From: Alcanivorax sp.
GTDB lineage: Bacteria; Pseudomonadota; Gammaproteobacteria; Pseudomonadales; Alcanivoracaceae
DNA length: 64,000 bases
Direction of reading: 5' to 3'
Assembly (NCBI RefSeq): GCF_017794965.1
Contig: NZ_CP051240.1
Span: 2,666,001-2,730,000, forward strand
Shown: positions 40,156-49,938 of the stretch, piece by piece
Layout: the number at the start of each line of letters is the position of its first letter
How positions within the stretch are numbered: position 1 is the stretch's first letter
The notes under the pieces: model-generated
The model's input: the letters and a program-made list of their open reading frames with translations, nothing else
What the model was told of the DNA's origin: nothing
Databases searched by the model: none
Position numbers and translations under genes: made by a program

Positions 40156-41591
40156 CAGGCAGTGCCCCCCACCGTCAGTGCGTCCACCCGCAAGGTGGGC
40201 TGCCCAACGCCGACAGGCACCGACTGACCATCCTTGCCACAGACCCCGATGCCGGAATCCAGGGCCAGGTCATTGCCCACCATGGATATCCGCTCCATGA
40301 CTTCGGCACCACTGCCAATCAACGTGGCACCTTTCACCGGACAGACAATCTTGCCTTTCTCCACCAGGTAGGCTTCGCTGGTGGAGAACACAAACCGGCC
40401 GGAGGTGATATCCACCTGACCGCCAGCAAAATTCACCGCATAGATGCCGCGATCGAGGCTGGCCACAATCTCCTGCGGATCACTCTCCCCCGGCAGCATA
40501 TACGTGTTGGTCATGCGAGGCATGGGCAGGTGGGCATAGGACTCACGGCGACCGTTGCCGGTAGGCGCCACGCCCATCAGCCGGGCGTTGGTCTTGTCCT
40601 GCATGTAGCCCACCAGCTTGCCATTCTCGATCAGGGTATTACAGGCACTGGGGGTGCCTTCGTCATCCACATTCAGCGAACCACGACGGTCTGCCAGGGT
40701 GCCATCATCCACCACGGTGCACAGGCTGGAGGCCACCTGCTGACCCAGCTTTTTGGCAAACATGGAGGTGCCCTTGCGATTGAAGTCACCCTCCAGGCCA
40801 TGCCCCACCGCTTCATGCAACAGTACACCGGGCCATCCCGGGCCCAACACCACCGGCATGGTACCCGCCGGTGCGGCTTCCGCCTCCAGGTTCAGCAAGG
40901 CTCCACGGACCGCTTCCCTGGCCCAGATTTCAACACGGTCTTCCTGCAACAGCCAGTCGTAGCTGACCCGGCCACCCCCACCGGCACTGCCACGCTCCCG
41001 GCGACCATTGCGCTCAGCAATCACACTCACATTACAACGGATCAGTGGTCTCACATCCGCCGCCAGGGTGCCGTCACTGGCCACCACCATGACCACGTCC
41101 TGCACACCACTGAGACTGGCGGTCACTTCCACAATGGCAGGATCCAGGGAGCGCGCCAGCGCATCCAGCCGCTGCAACAGGGCCACTTTCTTTTCGGCCG
41201 GCCAGCCCTGCAGGGGGTCCTGCCCCTGGTAACGCACCGGCGCTTGACGACTAGCCAACTGGATCTGACGCTCCTGACCCTGACGGGTAATGGCTCGCGC
41301 CGCGCCACTGGCCTGCTGGAGCGCCGACAACGTGATGTCGTCACTGTAGGCAAAACCGGTCTTGTCACCCTGTACAATCCGCACCCCGGCGCCCCGCTCG
41401 GTACTGAAACTGGCATCCCGGACGATGCCATCCTCGAGCACCCAGGCTTCATGACGGCTGTGCTGGAAATAAATATCCGCATAGTCCGCCTGCCCGGTGA
41501 CTTTGCCATTCAACAGGGTTTCCAGCTGGCCGGTGTGCAAATCCGCAGGGGCCAGCAGGATGGATTCGGCAATAGACAGGGTATCGCTCAT
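40155..41591 (-). CDS. tldD: Metalloprotease TldD
   Basis: 478-aa catalytic half of the TldD/PmbA protease. The zinc motif HEAVGHGLEGD (HExxxH) follows GPGWPGVLL. GTSMFAKKLGQQVAS, MGVAPTGNGRRESYAHLPMPRMTNTYM and GICGKDGQSVPVGVGQPTLRVDALTVGG also fit. It overlaps both the nitrilase stop and the CNB gene start by one base, giving a coupled run yhdP-nitrilase-tldD-CNB. Confidence 0.96.
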   Translation of the reverse strand: MSDTLSIAESILLAPADLHTGQLETLLNGKVTGQADYADIYFQHSRHEAWVLEDGIVRDASFSTERGAGVRIVQGDKTGFAYSDDITLSALQQASGAARAITRQGQERQIQLASRQAPVRYQGQDPLQGWPAEKKVALLQRLDALARSLDPAIVEVTASLSGVQDVVMVVASDGTLAADVRPLIRCNVSVIAERNGRRERGSAGGGGRVSYDWLLQEDRVEIWAREAVRGALLNLEAEAAPAGTMPVVLGPGWPGVLLHEAVGHGLEGDFNRKGTSMFAKKLGQQVASSLCTVVDDGTLADRRGSLNVDDEGTPSACNTLIENGKLVGYMQDKTNARLMGVAPTGNGRRESYAHLPMPRMTNTYMLPGESDPQEIVASLDRGIYAVNFAGGQVDITSGRFVFSTSEAYLVEKGKIVCPVKGATLIGSGAEVMERISMVGNDLALDSGIGVCGKDGQSVPVGVGQPTLRVDALTVGGTA

Positions 41592-42427
41592 CAGGGTCCT
41601 TTAATCTGGAGTCGTTGGTGCTGCTGCACCGGTATGCGTTGACGAAGTTCCTTCATGGTAGCAAGGTCCAGCTCGGCAACAAGTACATCTATAGTGTTTC
41701 CCAGTGAGGCCTGCACCTCACCCCAGGGATTGACCAGCAGGGAATGACCATAGCTGGCACGGCGCGGCGCATGCTGACCACACTGATTGGCTCCCAGGGT
41801 GTAGCAACCGCTCTGTACCGCAGTGGCACGGAGCAGCAATTCCCAGTGGGCCGCGCCGGTAACCGCCGTAAAGGCCGATGGGTAAACCAGCAAATCCGCG
41901 CCCTCACTGGCCAAACGCTGTGCCAGTGCAGGGAAACGCAAGTCATAGCATATCGCCAATCCTACCTGCAGACCCGCCAACGACACTACCCGGGTCTGGT
42001 CACCGGGCTCGAACACGTCCGACTCACAATAACGCCCCTGGGCGTCGTTGACCTGGGCATCGAACAGGTGGAGCTTGTCATAGTCGGCCTGTACCCGGCC
42101 TTTTTCATCGATGGCCAGACTGCGGGTGCGCACCCGGGGCGCCGGCACCGGACTGCCGTCCGGCCGCTCGCTGGCGGGAATGCTGCCACCGATAATCGCC
42201 ATGCCAAGCGTCCTGGCCTGCTCGCAAAGCCATTCCTTCAGCCATACGTATTGGGCAGACAGGCCGCGATAATCCCCGCCATACTGGGCAAAGTTCTCCG
42301 GCAGCACCGCCAGCGCGGCGCCTGCATCAGCCGCCTTTTGCAAACCCCGGCGCGCTTCATCCAGGTTAGCCTGGACATCATTGCCACTGGTCATCTGGAT
42401 GGCCGCCACCTTCACTGATTGCGTCAT
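41591..42427 (-). CDS. Carbon-nitrogen hydrolase (nitrilase superfamily)
   Basis: 278 aa with the Glu-Lys-Cys triad in AVLPENFAQYG, DKLHLFDA and VGLAICYDLRFP. The family (Nit1/YbeM-like, omega-amidase or deaminated glutathione amidase) fits. In gammaproteobacteria it regularly lies between yhdP and tldD. Overlaps yhdP by four bases. Confidence 0.92.
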   Translation of the reverse strand: MTQSVKVAAIQMTSGNDVQANLDEARRGLQKAADAGAALAVLPENFAQYGGDYRGLSAQYVWLKEWLCEQARTLGMAIIGGSIPASERPDGSPVPAPRVRTRSLAIDEKGRVQADYDKLHLFDAQVNDAQGRYCESDVFEPGDQTRVVSLAGLQVGLAICYDLRFPALAQRLASEGADLLVYPSAFTAVTGAAHWELLLRATAVQSGCYTLGANQCGQHAPRRASYGHSLLVNPWGEVQASLGNTIDVLVAELDLATMKELRQRIPVQQHQRLQIKGP

Positions 42428-45400
42428 TCGAATATCCCTTCGGTCTCGGTCACTTTCGGGTTGGCCCAGGTGCCGGTTACTGCATATTCCAGGGTCGCCG
42501 TACGGTCAAGCTTGTCGCCCCAGATCCGTTCCACGACAAAAATCCCGGCACAGGCCGCCGGGCCTGCCAGGCAGCCAGCGTACAGGTTGCTGGACAACGG
42601 CAACGTCACTTCCATCTGGTGGTCCAGGGTCTCCTTCTGCAGATTGATCTGCCCTTTCACATCAATCAATGCCGATGGGGAACGAATCTCCAGATTACTG
42701 GTAGACACCAGCGGCCCTTCCAGCCGGAAGTCACCGGTGATGCTGTCACAGCTCAACCCCTTCTTGTACAGGTCGGAGAAATTCAGTCGCAACCGGCGCT
42801 GGATGGTGCCCAAATTCAGCACGCCCAACACTCGCAGGAAGGATGTCCGGCTGTCTGTTTCCGGTATCCGGCATTCACCGATATCCACCCGGGCCTGGCC
42901 GTCCAGGGCCAGATAGTCCGGGTTGAGGGGCCAGTCCTGCCATCCCAGTACAACTTTGGCCTGGGCTTCTTCCGACTCGATCAGCTCGGGCAGGTCCCAG
43001 GCCTTGAGCGCGCGCTCCAGCTTGTCTGCCTTGATCAGTCCACTGAACCGGCTGTGCTGGCTGCGCGCCTCGCCGGCCTGCTCGGTCCAGTCCAGACTGC
43101 CTTCCAGCTCGGTAAAGCGCCAGCGCCCCTCCAGCTCGGCAATGCGCACTCCTCGTGGCAATGGCCGGACTTGCCCGGACCACTGCCCGAAGTCCTTCCC
43201 GCCCACCCGAATATTGTCGAGACGGGCATCCATGGGCGGCAGATCCATGGGCGAAACCGGGGGTGCCGCAGGTGCCCCGTCTTCCCCCTCATCAGTATCC
43301 GGCATGGCAATATTCATGCGACTCACAGACAGCGAAAGCGGCTTGTCGCCCCGGGCAGTAAACCCGTCCGGAATCCTCACCGACCCGGCAATGGCCTGGC
43401 TACTCAATGCCAGATCCCAGCCCTGTCCGGTGGGAAGCACCGACAGGCTGGCGTTATCCACCCCAACCCCAAACAGGTCCAGCTGATCCACACGCAGGCT
43501 GACTTTGCTGATGGAGGCGCCACCGGCGGCGTCCGCCGGTTCGGACTTACTCCGCTCAAACGCAGGCACCATCTGGCCGGAAATAAAGTCGATCCAGGCG
43601 CCGGCTTGCGCTTCGGCCAACTGGCCACGAAGGGAGATACCTGATTCAGGCAACACCAGGCTGCCCGGCCCCACCACCACATCACCGCGCACCGGCGTCT
43701 GGCCAAGAGCGATGCGGCTGCGCCAGAGGCTGTCATAATCCAGATACAGGTTCTGGCGGGTGCCTTCACCGCGTATCTCCATGCTCAGGCTACTTTCCTG
43801 TTTGGCAGGCTTGCCCAGGGGCGCTGGCGCGTCTACCGCCACCCCTTTCAGTGAGGAAAAGGCTCGCAAGGCAAAGGGAGAACCTTTCCAGGGCACATCC
43901 AGGGTCAGATCCAACGGCAAGCTGCCACTCACCGGGGACAACCAGGCAAAGCCCAGCCAGTCCTGTAACGAGCCCACCGGAACGGCGCCCTGCAACTGAA
44001 TCTGGCTACGCGTGTCGCGGGTCTGCCAATGTCCACTGACCTTGCCCCCCAATATGGAAGCCTGCAGGTCCGGAATCTGCACCCCTTCACGGAGATGGAA
44101 ATACACCGGTGCCTTGACATCACTGACCACCAGACGGCGGGCGGCATTCTCCGCAACACCCTGCTTCACCTGACCATCCACAATCACCGTCAGGGGCGTC
44201 TCCTGATCACGGTTGAAGGGGAAGTCCAGCAACAGACGACCTTCCATCTCACCCGCCTGCAGGCGCCAGTCCAGCAACTCCTCTGGTAACTGTTTTTGTA
44301 GCGGCGAGTCATGAATCAGTGAATCCAGGTCTGACAGCGGTCCCTGAACCTGACCCGACACCACCAGGCGCGGCCCCTCTTCAGTGCTAAATGCCGGCAC
44401 ATCCACATACACCTGACTGACCCGACTGCTGTAGACATCAGCACCAGAGGCAAAGCCACGCACCTCACGGCCGTTGATAAACACATCCGCGCTCAGATTT
44501 CTTGCCTGCGGCCAGTCCGGGAGCATCGACAGAGTGATATCCTCTCCCTGGTAGCGCATCTGGAAGGTACGATCCTGCTGGCGGTCGGGATCGATCTTTA
44601 CCGGCCCCTGATAAAGCAGCTGGCCACGCTTCAGGTGCCCCCCTTGCAGGGCCTGCCCCAACCAGCCGGACAGCCCGTCCGGCAAACGTCGCAGGGGAAT
44701 GTAGCGACTGGCATGGGCGCCATTGCCATCATAGATCTCCGCAGTCAATCGCAGTTCAGGAACCTGCCCCTGCGCCATCTCAACCGACAGCATGGCTTCG
44801 CCATGGGCATCATCGTTAACCACTCGCAGTCTGCTGGACCGGACCCGCAGCACATCTTCCTGCCGCTGCCAGTCAAGCACCCCCGCCATCTGCCCAGCCA
44901 GAGGTTGCTCGAACAGGCGCGGCAGATCCAGAGCCAGACTGTCGCTGTAAAGATGCACCTTGCCCTGATCCAGATTCCCGGAAACCCAGCCGCTCAAACG
45001 CGCAACACCCGGTATCCTGTCTTTTGCCTGATTCCCCAGGGCGGTAAACCGGGCCTGAAATTTCTCCAGCTGCCGCGCCACTCCGCGGGCATAGAATCCT
45101 TCCACCACGCCCCGGGGCTCAAGCGCCCTGAGCAGCTCTCGCACCTTGTCGGCTTTCTCCGGCAATGGGAACGGCCACTGCTGGAATTGCTGCCCCAAGG
45201 CGCGCACCGGCAAATCCCCGGTGCGAAGCTGCCAGGCCCGCTTCTGGCCCTGCGTCTCCCATTGCAGCGCCATATCCCCCAACCGCAACTGCCCGGCCGG
45301 GGTCTGGCCAGACAGATCCAGCAGGGACAGCGTGGCCCGATCGTTATCTCGCTCCAGCGCCAATCTGGCTGACAGCGCGGTTAACGGCCAGCTGTGCGCG

Positions 45401-46275
45401 TCACCCGCCAGGGTCACCGCAGGCACCGTCAGGGCCAGCTGGCCCTGACGGGGCTGGCCGGCCTGCAAGCTCCCCCAGAACTCCATCTGTCCCGACAGTT
45501 CGGAAACCGACAACGGCATCTCCAGCGACGACGGCAACCACTCTTCCAGACGCTGGCCACGCACCCGCAGATAAAGGTCCGCATCCACCTCATCCAGCGC
45601 AAAGGCATCGTCATGCAGATGCGCCTTGGCCTCTACCCGTAGCGGGCGATCCCGAGCCTCCAGGTTCAATGACAATAAATGGTTTCCGCCATCATTGAGC
45701 AAGGTAGCGCTCAATCTTGAGGCTGCCAGCGGCGGCATACCCGGCCAATCCAGGGAAAGTTGCACATTGTTGAGGGTCAGCAGCTGCTGACGATAGAACA
45801 TGCGCAGGAACCGTTCGACCGGCGGGGGCGCATCGCTGGACGACGCCTCCATGATGTTCAGGCCGCGCAGATGAACCTTGCCGTCATCCCCTCTGACAAG
45901 ATGCAGGGCCACCCCGTCAATTCGCAGTTCTTTCAGCACCAGGTCACGGACCAGCAGTGAACGCAACACATCCACACTGAGCACCACTTCCTGCAATTCC
46001 AGGGGCGACTCACCCTCCGGTGCCGGAAGACGAATCCGGCGGGCGACAAACTGCGGCACCAGCCCGTCCATCTTTCCTTCCAGTTCATCGATGACCAGGG
46101 GCGTCTGGATGCGCGCTTCGAAGAACTGTTCCAGTTTTTCGCGATAATCCGGCACCAGCAGCATGGCCTGGCGGGCCAGCACCACATAGGCCGCCAGCAA
46201 CAACAGACACAAGGCCACCAGCCCCCACAGGGACAGATAGAGGCGTCGCCAGGTTTTGAACGGAATTCCTGCCAT
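42424..46275 (-). CDS. yhdP: AsmA-like phospholipid transport protein YhdP
   Basis: 1283-aa envelope protein: one N-terminal membrane helix (about 10-35), then a very long beta-rich periplasmic rod and a C-terminal DUF3971/AsmA-type end (SDLYKKGLSCDSITGDFRLEGPLVSTSNLEIRSPSALIDVKGQINLQKETLDHQMEVTLPL). In E. coli, YhdP, TamB and YdbH together move phospholipid to the outer membrane. I use ATG 46275; the longer frame begins GTG inside maf. It begins two bases after the maf stop, with no rng gene between. Confidence 0.94.
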   Translation of the reverse strand: MAGIPFKTWRRLYLSLWGLVALCLLLLAAYVVLARQAMLLVPDYREKLEQFFEARIQTPLVIDELEGKMDGLVPQFVARRIRLPAPEGESPLELQEVVLSVDVLRSLLVRDLVLKELRIDGVALHLVRGDDGKVHLRGLNIMEASSSDAPPPVERFLRMFYRQQLLTLNNVQLSLDWPGMPPLAASRLSATLLNDGGNHLLSLNLEARDRPLRVEAKAHLHDDAFALDEVDADLYLRVRGQRLEEWLPSSLEMPLSVSELSGQMEFWGSLQAGQPRQGQLALTVPAVTLAGDAHSWPLTALSARLALERDNDRATLSLLDLSGQTPAGQLRLGDMALQWETQGQKRAWQLRTGDLPVRALGQQFQQWPFPLPEKADKVRELLRALEPRGVVEGFYARGVARQLEKFQARFTALGNQAKDRIPGVARLSGWVSGNLDQGKVHLYSDSLALDLPRLFEQPLAGQMAGVLDWQRQEDVLRVRSSRLRVVNDDAHGEAMLSVEMAQGQVPELRLTAEIYDGNGAHASRYIPLRRLPDGLSGWLGQALQGGHLKRGQLLYQGPVKIDPDRQQDRTFQMRYQGEDITLSMLPDWPQARNLSADVFINGREVRGFASGADVYSSRVSQVYVDVPAFSTEEGPRLVVSGQVQGPLSDLDSLIHDSPLQKQLPEELLDWRLQAGEMEGRLLLDFPFNRDQETPLTVIVDGQVKQGVAENAARRLVVSDVKAPVYFHLREGVQIPDLQASILGGKVSGHWQTRDTRSQIQLQGAVPVGSLQDWLGFAWLSPVSGSLPLDLTLDVPWKGSPFALRAFSSLKGVAVDAPAPLGKPAKQESSLSMEIRGEGTRQNLYLDYDSLWRSRIALGQTPVRGDVVVGPGSLVLPESGISLRGQLAEAQAGAWIDFISGQMVPAFERSKSEPADAAGGASISKVSLRVDQLDLFGVGVDNASLSVLPTGQGWDLALSSQAIAGSVRIPDGFTARGDKPLSLSVSRMNIAMPDTDEGEDGAPAAPPVSPMDLPPMDARLDNIRVGGKDFGQWSGQVRPLPRGVRIAELEGRWRFTELEGSLDWTEQAGEARSQHSRFSGLIKADKLERALKAWDLPELIESEEAQAKVVLGWQDWPLNPDYLALDGQARVDIGECRIPETDSRTSFLRVLGVLNLGTIQRRLRLNFSDLYKKGLSCDSITGDFRLEGPLVSTSNLEIRSPSALIDVKGQINLQKETLDHQMEVTLPLSSNLYAGCLAGPAACAGIFVVERIWGDKLDRTATLEYAVTGTWANPKVTETEGIFE

Positions 46276-46277
46276 AG

Positions 46278-46871
46278 TCAGTCGATGCACCAGTAATCAA
46301 TGCCGGCGTGCTCCAGCAGCGCGACGGTCTGCTCCAGGGGCAGCCCCACCACCCCACTGTAACTGCCGGTTATCTGTGCCACCAGCGCCGCACCCAGCCC
46401 CTGGATGCCGTAGCCCCCAGCCTTGTCATTGCCTTCCCCGGTGGCCACATAGCGGCCCATTTCCCGGTCGGTCAAATCCCTGAAACGGACCCGGGTAATG
46501 CTGGTGGCAACCTGACAACTTGCGCCACAGGTCAGCGCTAGCGAAGAGATCACCCGATGTTCATTACCACTGAGGGCCGCCAACATGGCCAGTGCATGCT
46601 TCCGGCTTTCGGGTTTGCCCAGAATCAGGTTCCCCAGTACCACGGAGGTGTCCGCACCCAACACAGCCCCGGCGGGCAGCCCCTCAGCCTGACGACGCAG
46701 CTCTCCGACGCGGGACTTTTCCTGTGCCATACGCTCCACGTAGGCCTGCGGATCTTCATTGTCCAGTGGCGTTTCATCAATATCCGGCGCCCTCAAGACG
46801 GTAAACGGCACCGCAATCTGCTGCAGTAACTCGGCACGGCGGGGGGAGCCAGAGGCAAGGTAGAGAATCAT
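46278..46871 (-). CDS. maf: Maf-family nucleotide pyrophosphatase (YhdE type)
   Basis: 197-aa dTTP/UTP pyrophosphatase. N-terminal LASGSPRRAELL (substrate loop), GADTSVVL, VRFRDLTDREMGRYV and KAGGYGIQGLGA (catalytic/base-binding) are intact. Belongs to the mre-maf-yhdP cluster. Its start abuts a heptamer pair that separates it from mreD. Confidence 0.95.
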   Translation of the reverse strand: MILYLASGSPRRAELLQQIAVPFTVLRAPDIDETPLDNEDPQAYVERMAQEKSRVGELRRQAEGLPAGAVLGADTSVVLGNLILGKPESRKHALAMLAALSGNEHRVISSLALTCGASCQVATSITRVRFRDLTDREMGRYVATGEGNDKAGGYGIQGLGAALVAQITGSYSGVVGLPLEQTVALLEHAGIDYWCID

Positions 46872-46874
46872 AAG

Positions 46875-47002
46875 AATCAGTTAACAATGAATAGTTAACA
46901 GTTAACAGCGAAAACAACAGGCAGTCGCGGGCACCGGCTCCCGATAAAGTACAAGGCCCCGATCGCGTAACTGTTCACTGTTAACTATTCACTGTTAACT
47001 GA
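46875..47002. repeat. Inverted heptamer pair (AGTTAAC/AGTGAAT type)
   Basis: Left units AATCAGT, TAACAAT, GAATAGT, TAACAGT, TAACAGC (46875-46909); right units TAACTGT, TCACTGT, TAACTAT, TCACTGT, TAACTGA (46968-47002), inverted. The sequence next to the arm, CAGCGAAAACAA, also occurs inverted at the 32153-32300 locus. Core: GCGGGCACCGGCTCCCG and others. It fills the whole mreD-maf gap. Confidence 0.85.
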
Positions 47003-47007
47003 ATTTA

Positions 47008-47502
47008 TCAGCGTACAATAAACCGTAACTGAACCCAGCGCAGCAGCGCACAGACCGGACGCCAGACAATAGCACTGGCCAGAGAAGAATAGAGGATGGT
47101 GTAGGGAGGATAGAGGGTACGCCCTACCGCTTCCTGCACCAGATACGCCAATAGACTCACGGAGCCTACCAGCAGGAATATCACGGCGCATTGCTGCAGC
47201 ACCGTGAATACCCGCATGCGTTTGTAGGCGAGTAGCATGATGAAGGCGCCGAGGGAAAAGCCGAGCCCCCATTGGCCCAGCGTCGTACCGGTCAGCACAT
47301 CCATATAAAGGCCAACAAAAAAGCCCCACAACACGCCCACACGACGCGGCAGGATCAGCACCCAGTAGACCAGCACCAGCAGCATCCACTCGGGGCGCAC
47401 CCAGTTAGCGGCATCAGGCAAGGGAACCACTTCCAGCAGGGCTGCCAGCAACAAGGTTACGATCAGCACACCGGTACCGGCAGGACGATCATCCCTCATC
47501 AC
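47008..47502 (-). CDS. mreD: Rod-shape-determining protein MreD
   Basis: 164-aa inner-membrane protein with about five helices (LLLAALLEVVPLPDAAN, EWMLLVLVYWVLILPRRVGVLWGFFVGLYMDVLTGTTLGQWGL). Part of the elongasome with MreB, MreC, RodA and PBP2. Its 5' end overlaps mreC by 14 bases. Confidence 0.93.
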   Translation of the reverse strand: MMRDDRPAGTGVLIVTLLLAALLEVVPLPDAANWVRPEWMLLVLVYWVLILPRRVGVLWGFFVGLYMDVLTGTTLGQWGLGFSLGAFIMLLAYKRMRVFTVLQQCAVIFLLVGSVSLLAYLVQEAVGRTLYPPYTILYSSLASAIVWRPVCALLRWVQLRFIVR

Positions 47503-48337
47503 GCAACTCCTCGCTCTGTCGCACCGTCAAGGCTGATGACTGTACCAGCAACACATGACTGGCGCGGTCGATACGGGCCGTGGGCCGGGCACTAATTTCC
47601 GCAAAGGCCGCCCCTGACTGGTGCCGTACGCGGGTAATGGTCGCCACCGGATAACCGCGGGGATAGCGCTGCCCCAGACCCGTGCTGACCAGCAAATCGC
47701 CTTCCTGAATATCCGCCGTATCAGGCACATAAAGCAGTCGCAAACCGCCCGCCTGACCGGTGCCGGCCAATACCGCCCGCACCCCGTTACGATTAACCTG
47801 CACACTCATGGCATGACTGGCATCGGTGAGCAGCAGTACCCGGGAGCTCAACGGCCCGGCCTCCACCACCTGCCCGATCAGGCCCTGGGCATCCAGCACC
47901 GCCTGCCCCTTCACTACTCGGGATCCGGTGCCCTTGTTGATCACCAGCTCCTGACGGTTGGGGTCCGCATCGAGCCCGATGATCTCGGCCACCAGCACAT
48001 TGTCATCCAGATCGGCGGAAGAATTGAGCAACTCGCGCAAGCGTACGTTCTCGGCTTCCAGCACCGCCAGGCGCTGAACCTTCTGCTCCAGAATCAGGGA
48101 TTTACGCTGCAGGCGGCGGTTCTCTTCCAGCAAGGAGGATCGGCTCTGGGCCTGCTCGGTCAGCCACTCACCAGAATCCACCGGCAGGTGGGCAACATAG
48201 TGAACGGGTGCTGTGAGCGCACCGAGGAAATAACGCACCGGTTGCGCCCAGGGCGTACGCTGATCCAGCACCATCACGATGATGGACAGAATCAGCGCGG
48301 CAACCAGACGATAGAGGGGATTGGCCGAAGCCGTCAT
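47489..48337 (-). CDS. mreC: Rod-shape-determining protein MreC
   Basis: 282-aa bitopic scaffold: N-terminal helix (about 8-27), a coiled coil (SSLLEENRRLQRKSLILEQKVQRLAVLEAENVRLRELL) and two periplasmic beta domains (NKGTGSRVVKGQAVLDAQGLIGQVVEAGPLSSRVLLLTDASHAMSVQ). Its start shares a base with the mreB stop. Confidence 0.95.
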   Translation of the reverse strand: MTASANPLYRLVAALILSIIVMVLDQRTPWAQPVRYFLGALTAPVHYVAHLPVDSGEWLTEQAQSRSSLLEENRRLQRKSLILEQKVQRLAVLEAENVRLRELLNSSADLDDNVLVAEIIGLDADPNRQELVINKGTGSRVVKGQAVLDAQGLIGQVVEAGPLSSRVLLLTDASHAMSVQVNRNGVRAVLAGTGQAGGLRLLYVPDTADIQEGDLLVSTGLGQRYPRGYPVATITRVRHQSGAAFAEISARPTARIDRASHVLLVQSSALTVRQSEELRDEG

Positions 48338-49374
48338 CAGCCCATGGCCAGCATGTCAAAGCCCTGGCTGTCCATCAGCTCCAGAGCCTTGCCGCCACCA
48401 CGTGCCACACAGGTCAACGGATCGTCGGCAATGATCACTGGCAGGCCGGTTTCTTCAGACAACAGGCGGTCAATATCACGCAACAGGGCTCCGCCCCCGG
48501 TAATCACCAGGCCACGCTCGGCAATATCGGAGGCCAGCTCAGGCGGAGAGGCTTCCAGCGCATTTTTCACCGCATTGACGATGGCCGCCAGCGGCTCTTT
48601 CAGCGCTTCCAGAATTTCCTCGGAATTGAGGGTGAAGCTGCGCGGCACCCCTTCTGCCAGGTTTCGGCCCCGCACATCGATTTCACGGATCTCACCACCC
48701 GGATAGGCCGTACCAATCTCGTGCTTGATGCGCTCAGCAGTGGATTCACCGATCAGGGAACCGTATTCCTTGCGTACGAAGGCCACAATCGCTTCGTCGA
48801 AGCGGTCACCACCGATACGCACGGACTCGGAGTAAACCACGCCGTTCAGGGAAATCAGGGCGATCTCGGTGGTACCACCACCAATATCCACCACCATGGA
48901 ACCCCGTGCTTCTTCCACCGGCAGACCAGCGCCAATGGCGGCAGCCATGGGCTCTTCGATCAGGTAGACGTCACGGGCACCCGCGCCGTAGGCGGAATCC
49001 TGAATCGCCCGACGCTCCACTTGGGTGGATTTACAGGGGACACAGACCAGTACTCGCGGTGCCGGCGGGAAAAAGCCGGTGTCATGCACCTTCTTGATGA
49101 AGTACTGGAGCATCTTCTCGGTCACGTCAAAGTCGGCAATGACACCGTCTTTCATGGGCCGGATGGCGGTAATATTGCCGGGGGTACGGCCCAGCATGCG
49201 CTTGGCGTCAGCACCCACTGCAGCAACGCTTTTCTGGGCACCGTGGTGACGGATGGCAACCACCGAGGGCTCATCCAGTACGATGCCGCGGCCACGCACA
49301 TAAATAAGAGTGTTAGCGGTCCCCAAATCGATGGAGAGATCGGTGGAGAACATCCCCCGAATACGCTTGATCAT
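48337..49374 (-). CDS. mreB: Cell-shape actin homologue MreB
   Basis: 345-aa actin-like ATPase filament under the inner membrane that guides elongation. Phosphate loops DLSIDLGTANTLIYV and VVDIGGGTTEIALISLNG, adenosine motif GLVITGGGALLRDIDRLL. I use MIKRIRGMF (49374) to match family length; ATG two codons upstream has a ribosome site that is too close. Divergent from gatC. Confidence 0.97.
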   Translation of the reverse strand: MIKRIRGMFSTDLSIDLGTANTLIYVRGRGIVLDEPSVVAIRHHGAQKSVAAVGADAKRMLGRTPGNITAIRPMKDGVIADFDVTEKMLQYFIKKVHDTGFFPPAPRVLVCVPCKSTQVERRAIQDSAYGAGARDVYLIEEPMAAAIGAGLPVEEARGSMVVDIGGGTTEIALISLNGVVYSESVRIGGDRFDEAIVAFVRKEYGSLIGESTAERIKHEIGTAYPGGEIREIDVRGRNLAEGVPRSFTLNSEEILEALKEPLAAIVNAVKNALEASPPELASDIAERGLVITGGGALLRDIDRLLSEETGLPVIIADDPLTCVARGGGKALELMDSQGFDMLAMG

Positions 49375-49399
49375 GGACATCCTGGCCAGTTTCCTGAAT

Positions 49400-49442
49400 T
49401 TTTCGCGAAAATCCGATGCCCGGCGCGAAAAAGCAGGGCATC
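49400..49442. other. Palindrome and hairpin in the mreB leader
   Basis: A 12-bp perfect palindrome TTTTCGCGAAAA (49400-49411) and a 7-bp inverted repeat GATGCCC/GGGCATC (49415-49421, 49436-49442) lie 25-70 bases before mreB in the 273-bp divergent region with gatC. Candidate operator or mRNA leader structure; no clear promoter boxes seen. Confidence 0.35.
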
Positions 49443-49647
49443 GCTAAGATGGCGCAACTCTAGCAACGGCGCGATCATTGGGCAAGCAATGGCGTCACGC
49501 TTAATGCGCCTTCCACACCGCCGGACAGTGGTCGCGGACAGCCGGTCTATGGTACTTTTTGCGGCTTTCCGGCCCTTGTTACCGGCGTGCACCTCTTTGC
49601 ACCCCGTGCCGGCAGAGCTCCGATACCGTGCCAACATGGAGAAAACC

Positions 49648-49935
49648 ATGGCCATTGATTCCAAGGTGGTAGCCCAGGTCGCCCACCTGGCCCGCCTGAA
49701 AGTGGACCAGGCGGACACCGACGCCCTGTCCAGCCGCCTCAATGACATCCTCGCGATGGTCGACCAGCTGCAACAGGCTGACGTCACCGACGTGGCCCCC
49801 ATGGCCCATCCGCTGGACGTGACCCAGCCCTTGCGGGAGGACGCCATCAGCGAATCCGACATTCGCGACAAGGCACTGGAAATCGCCCCCGCCGCCGAAG
49901 AAGGCTGCTTCCTGGTTCCCCGGGTGATCGAATAA
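49648..49935 (+). CDS. gatC: Asp/Glu-tRNA amidotransferase subunit C
   Basis: 95-aa clamp subunit of GatCAB, which converts Glu-tRNA(Gln) and/or Asp-tRNA(Asn) to the amides. MAIDSKVVAQVAHLARLKVDQ and PLREDAISESDIRDKALEIAPAAEEGCFLVPRVIE fit the family. GGAG lies seven bases before ATG 49648; the long frame from 48721 is spurious. Confidence 0.95.
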   Translation: MAIDSKVVAQVAHLARLKVDQADTDALSSRLNDILAMVDQLQQADVTDVAPMAHPLDVTQPLREDAISESDIRDKALEIAPAAEEGCFLVPRVIE

Positions 49936-49938
49936 CAG

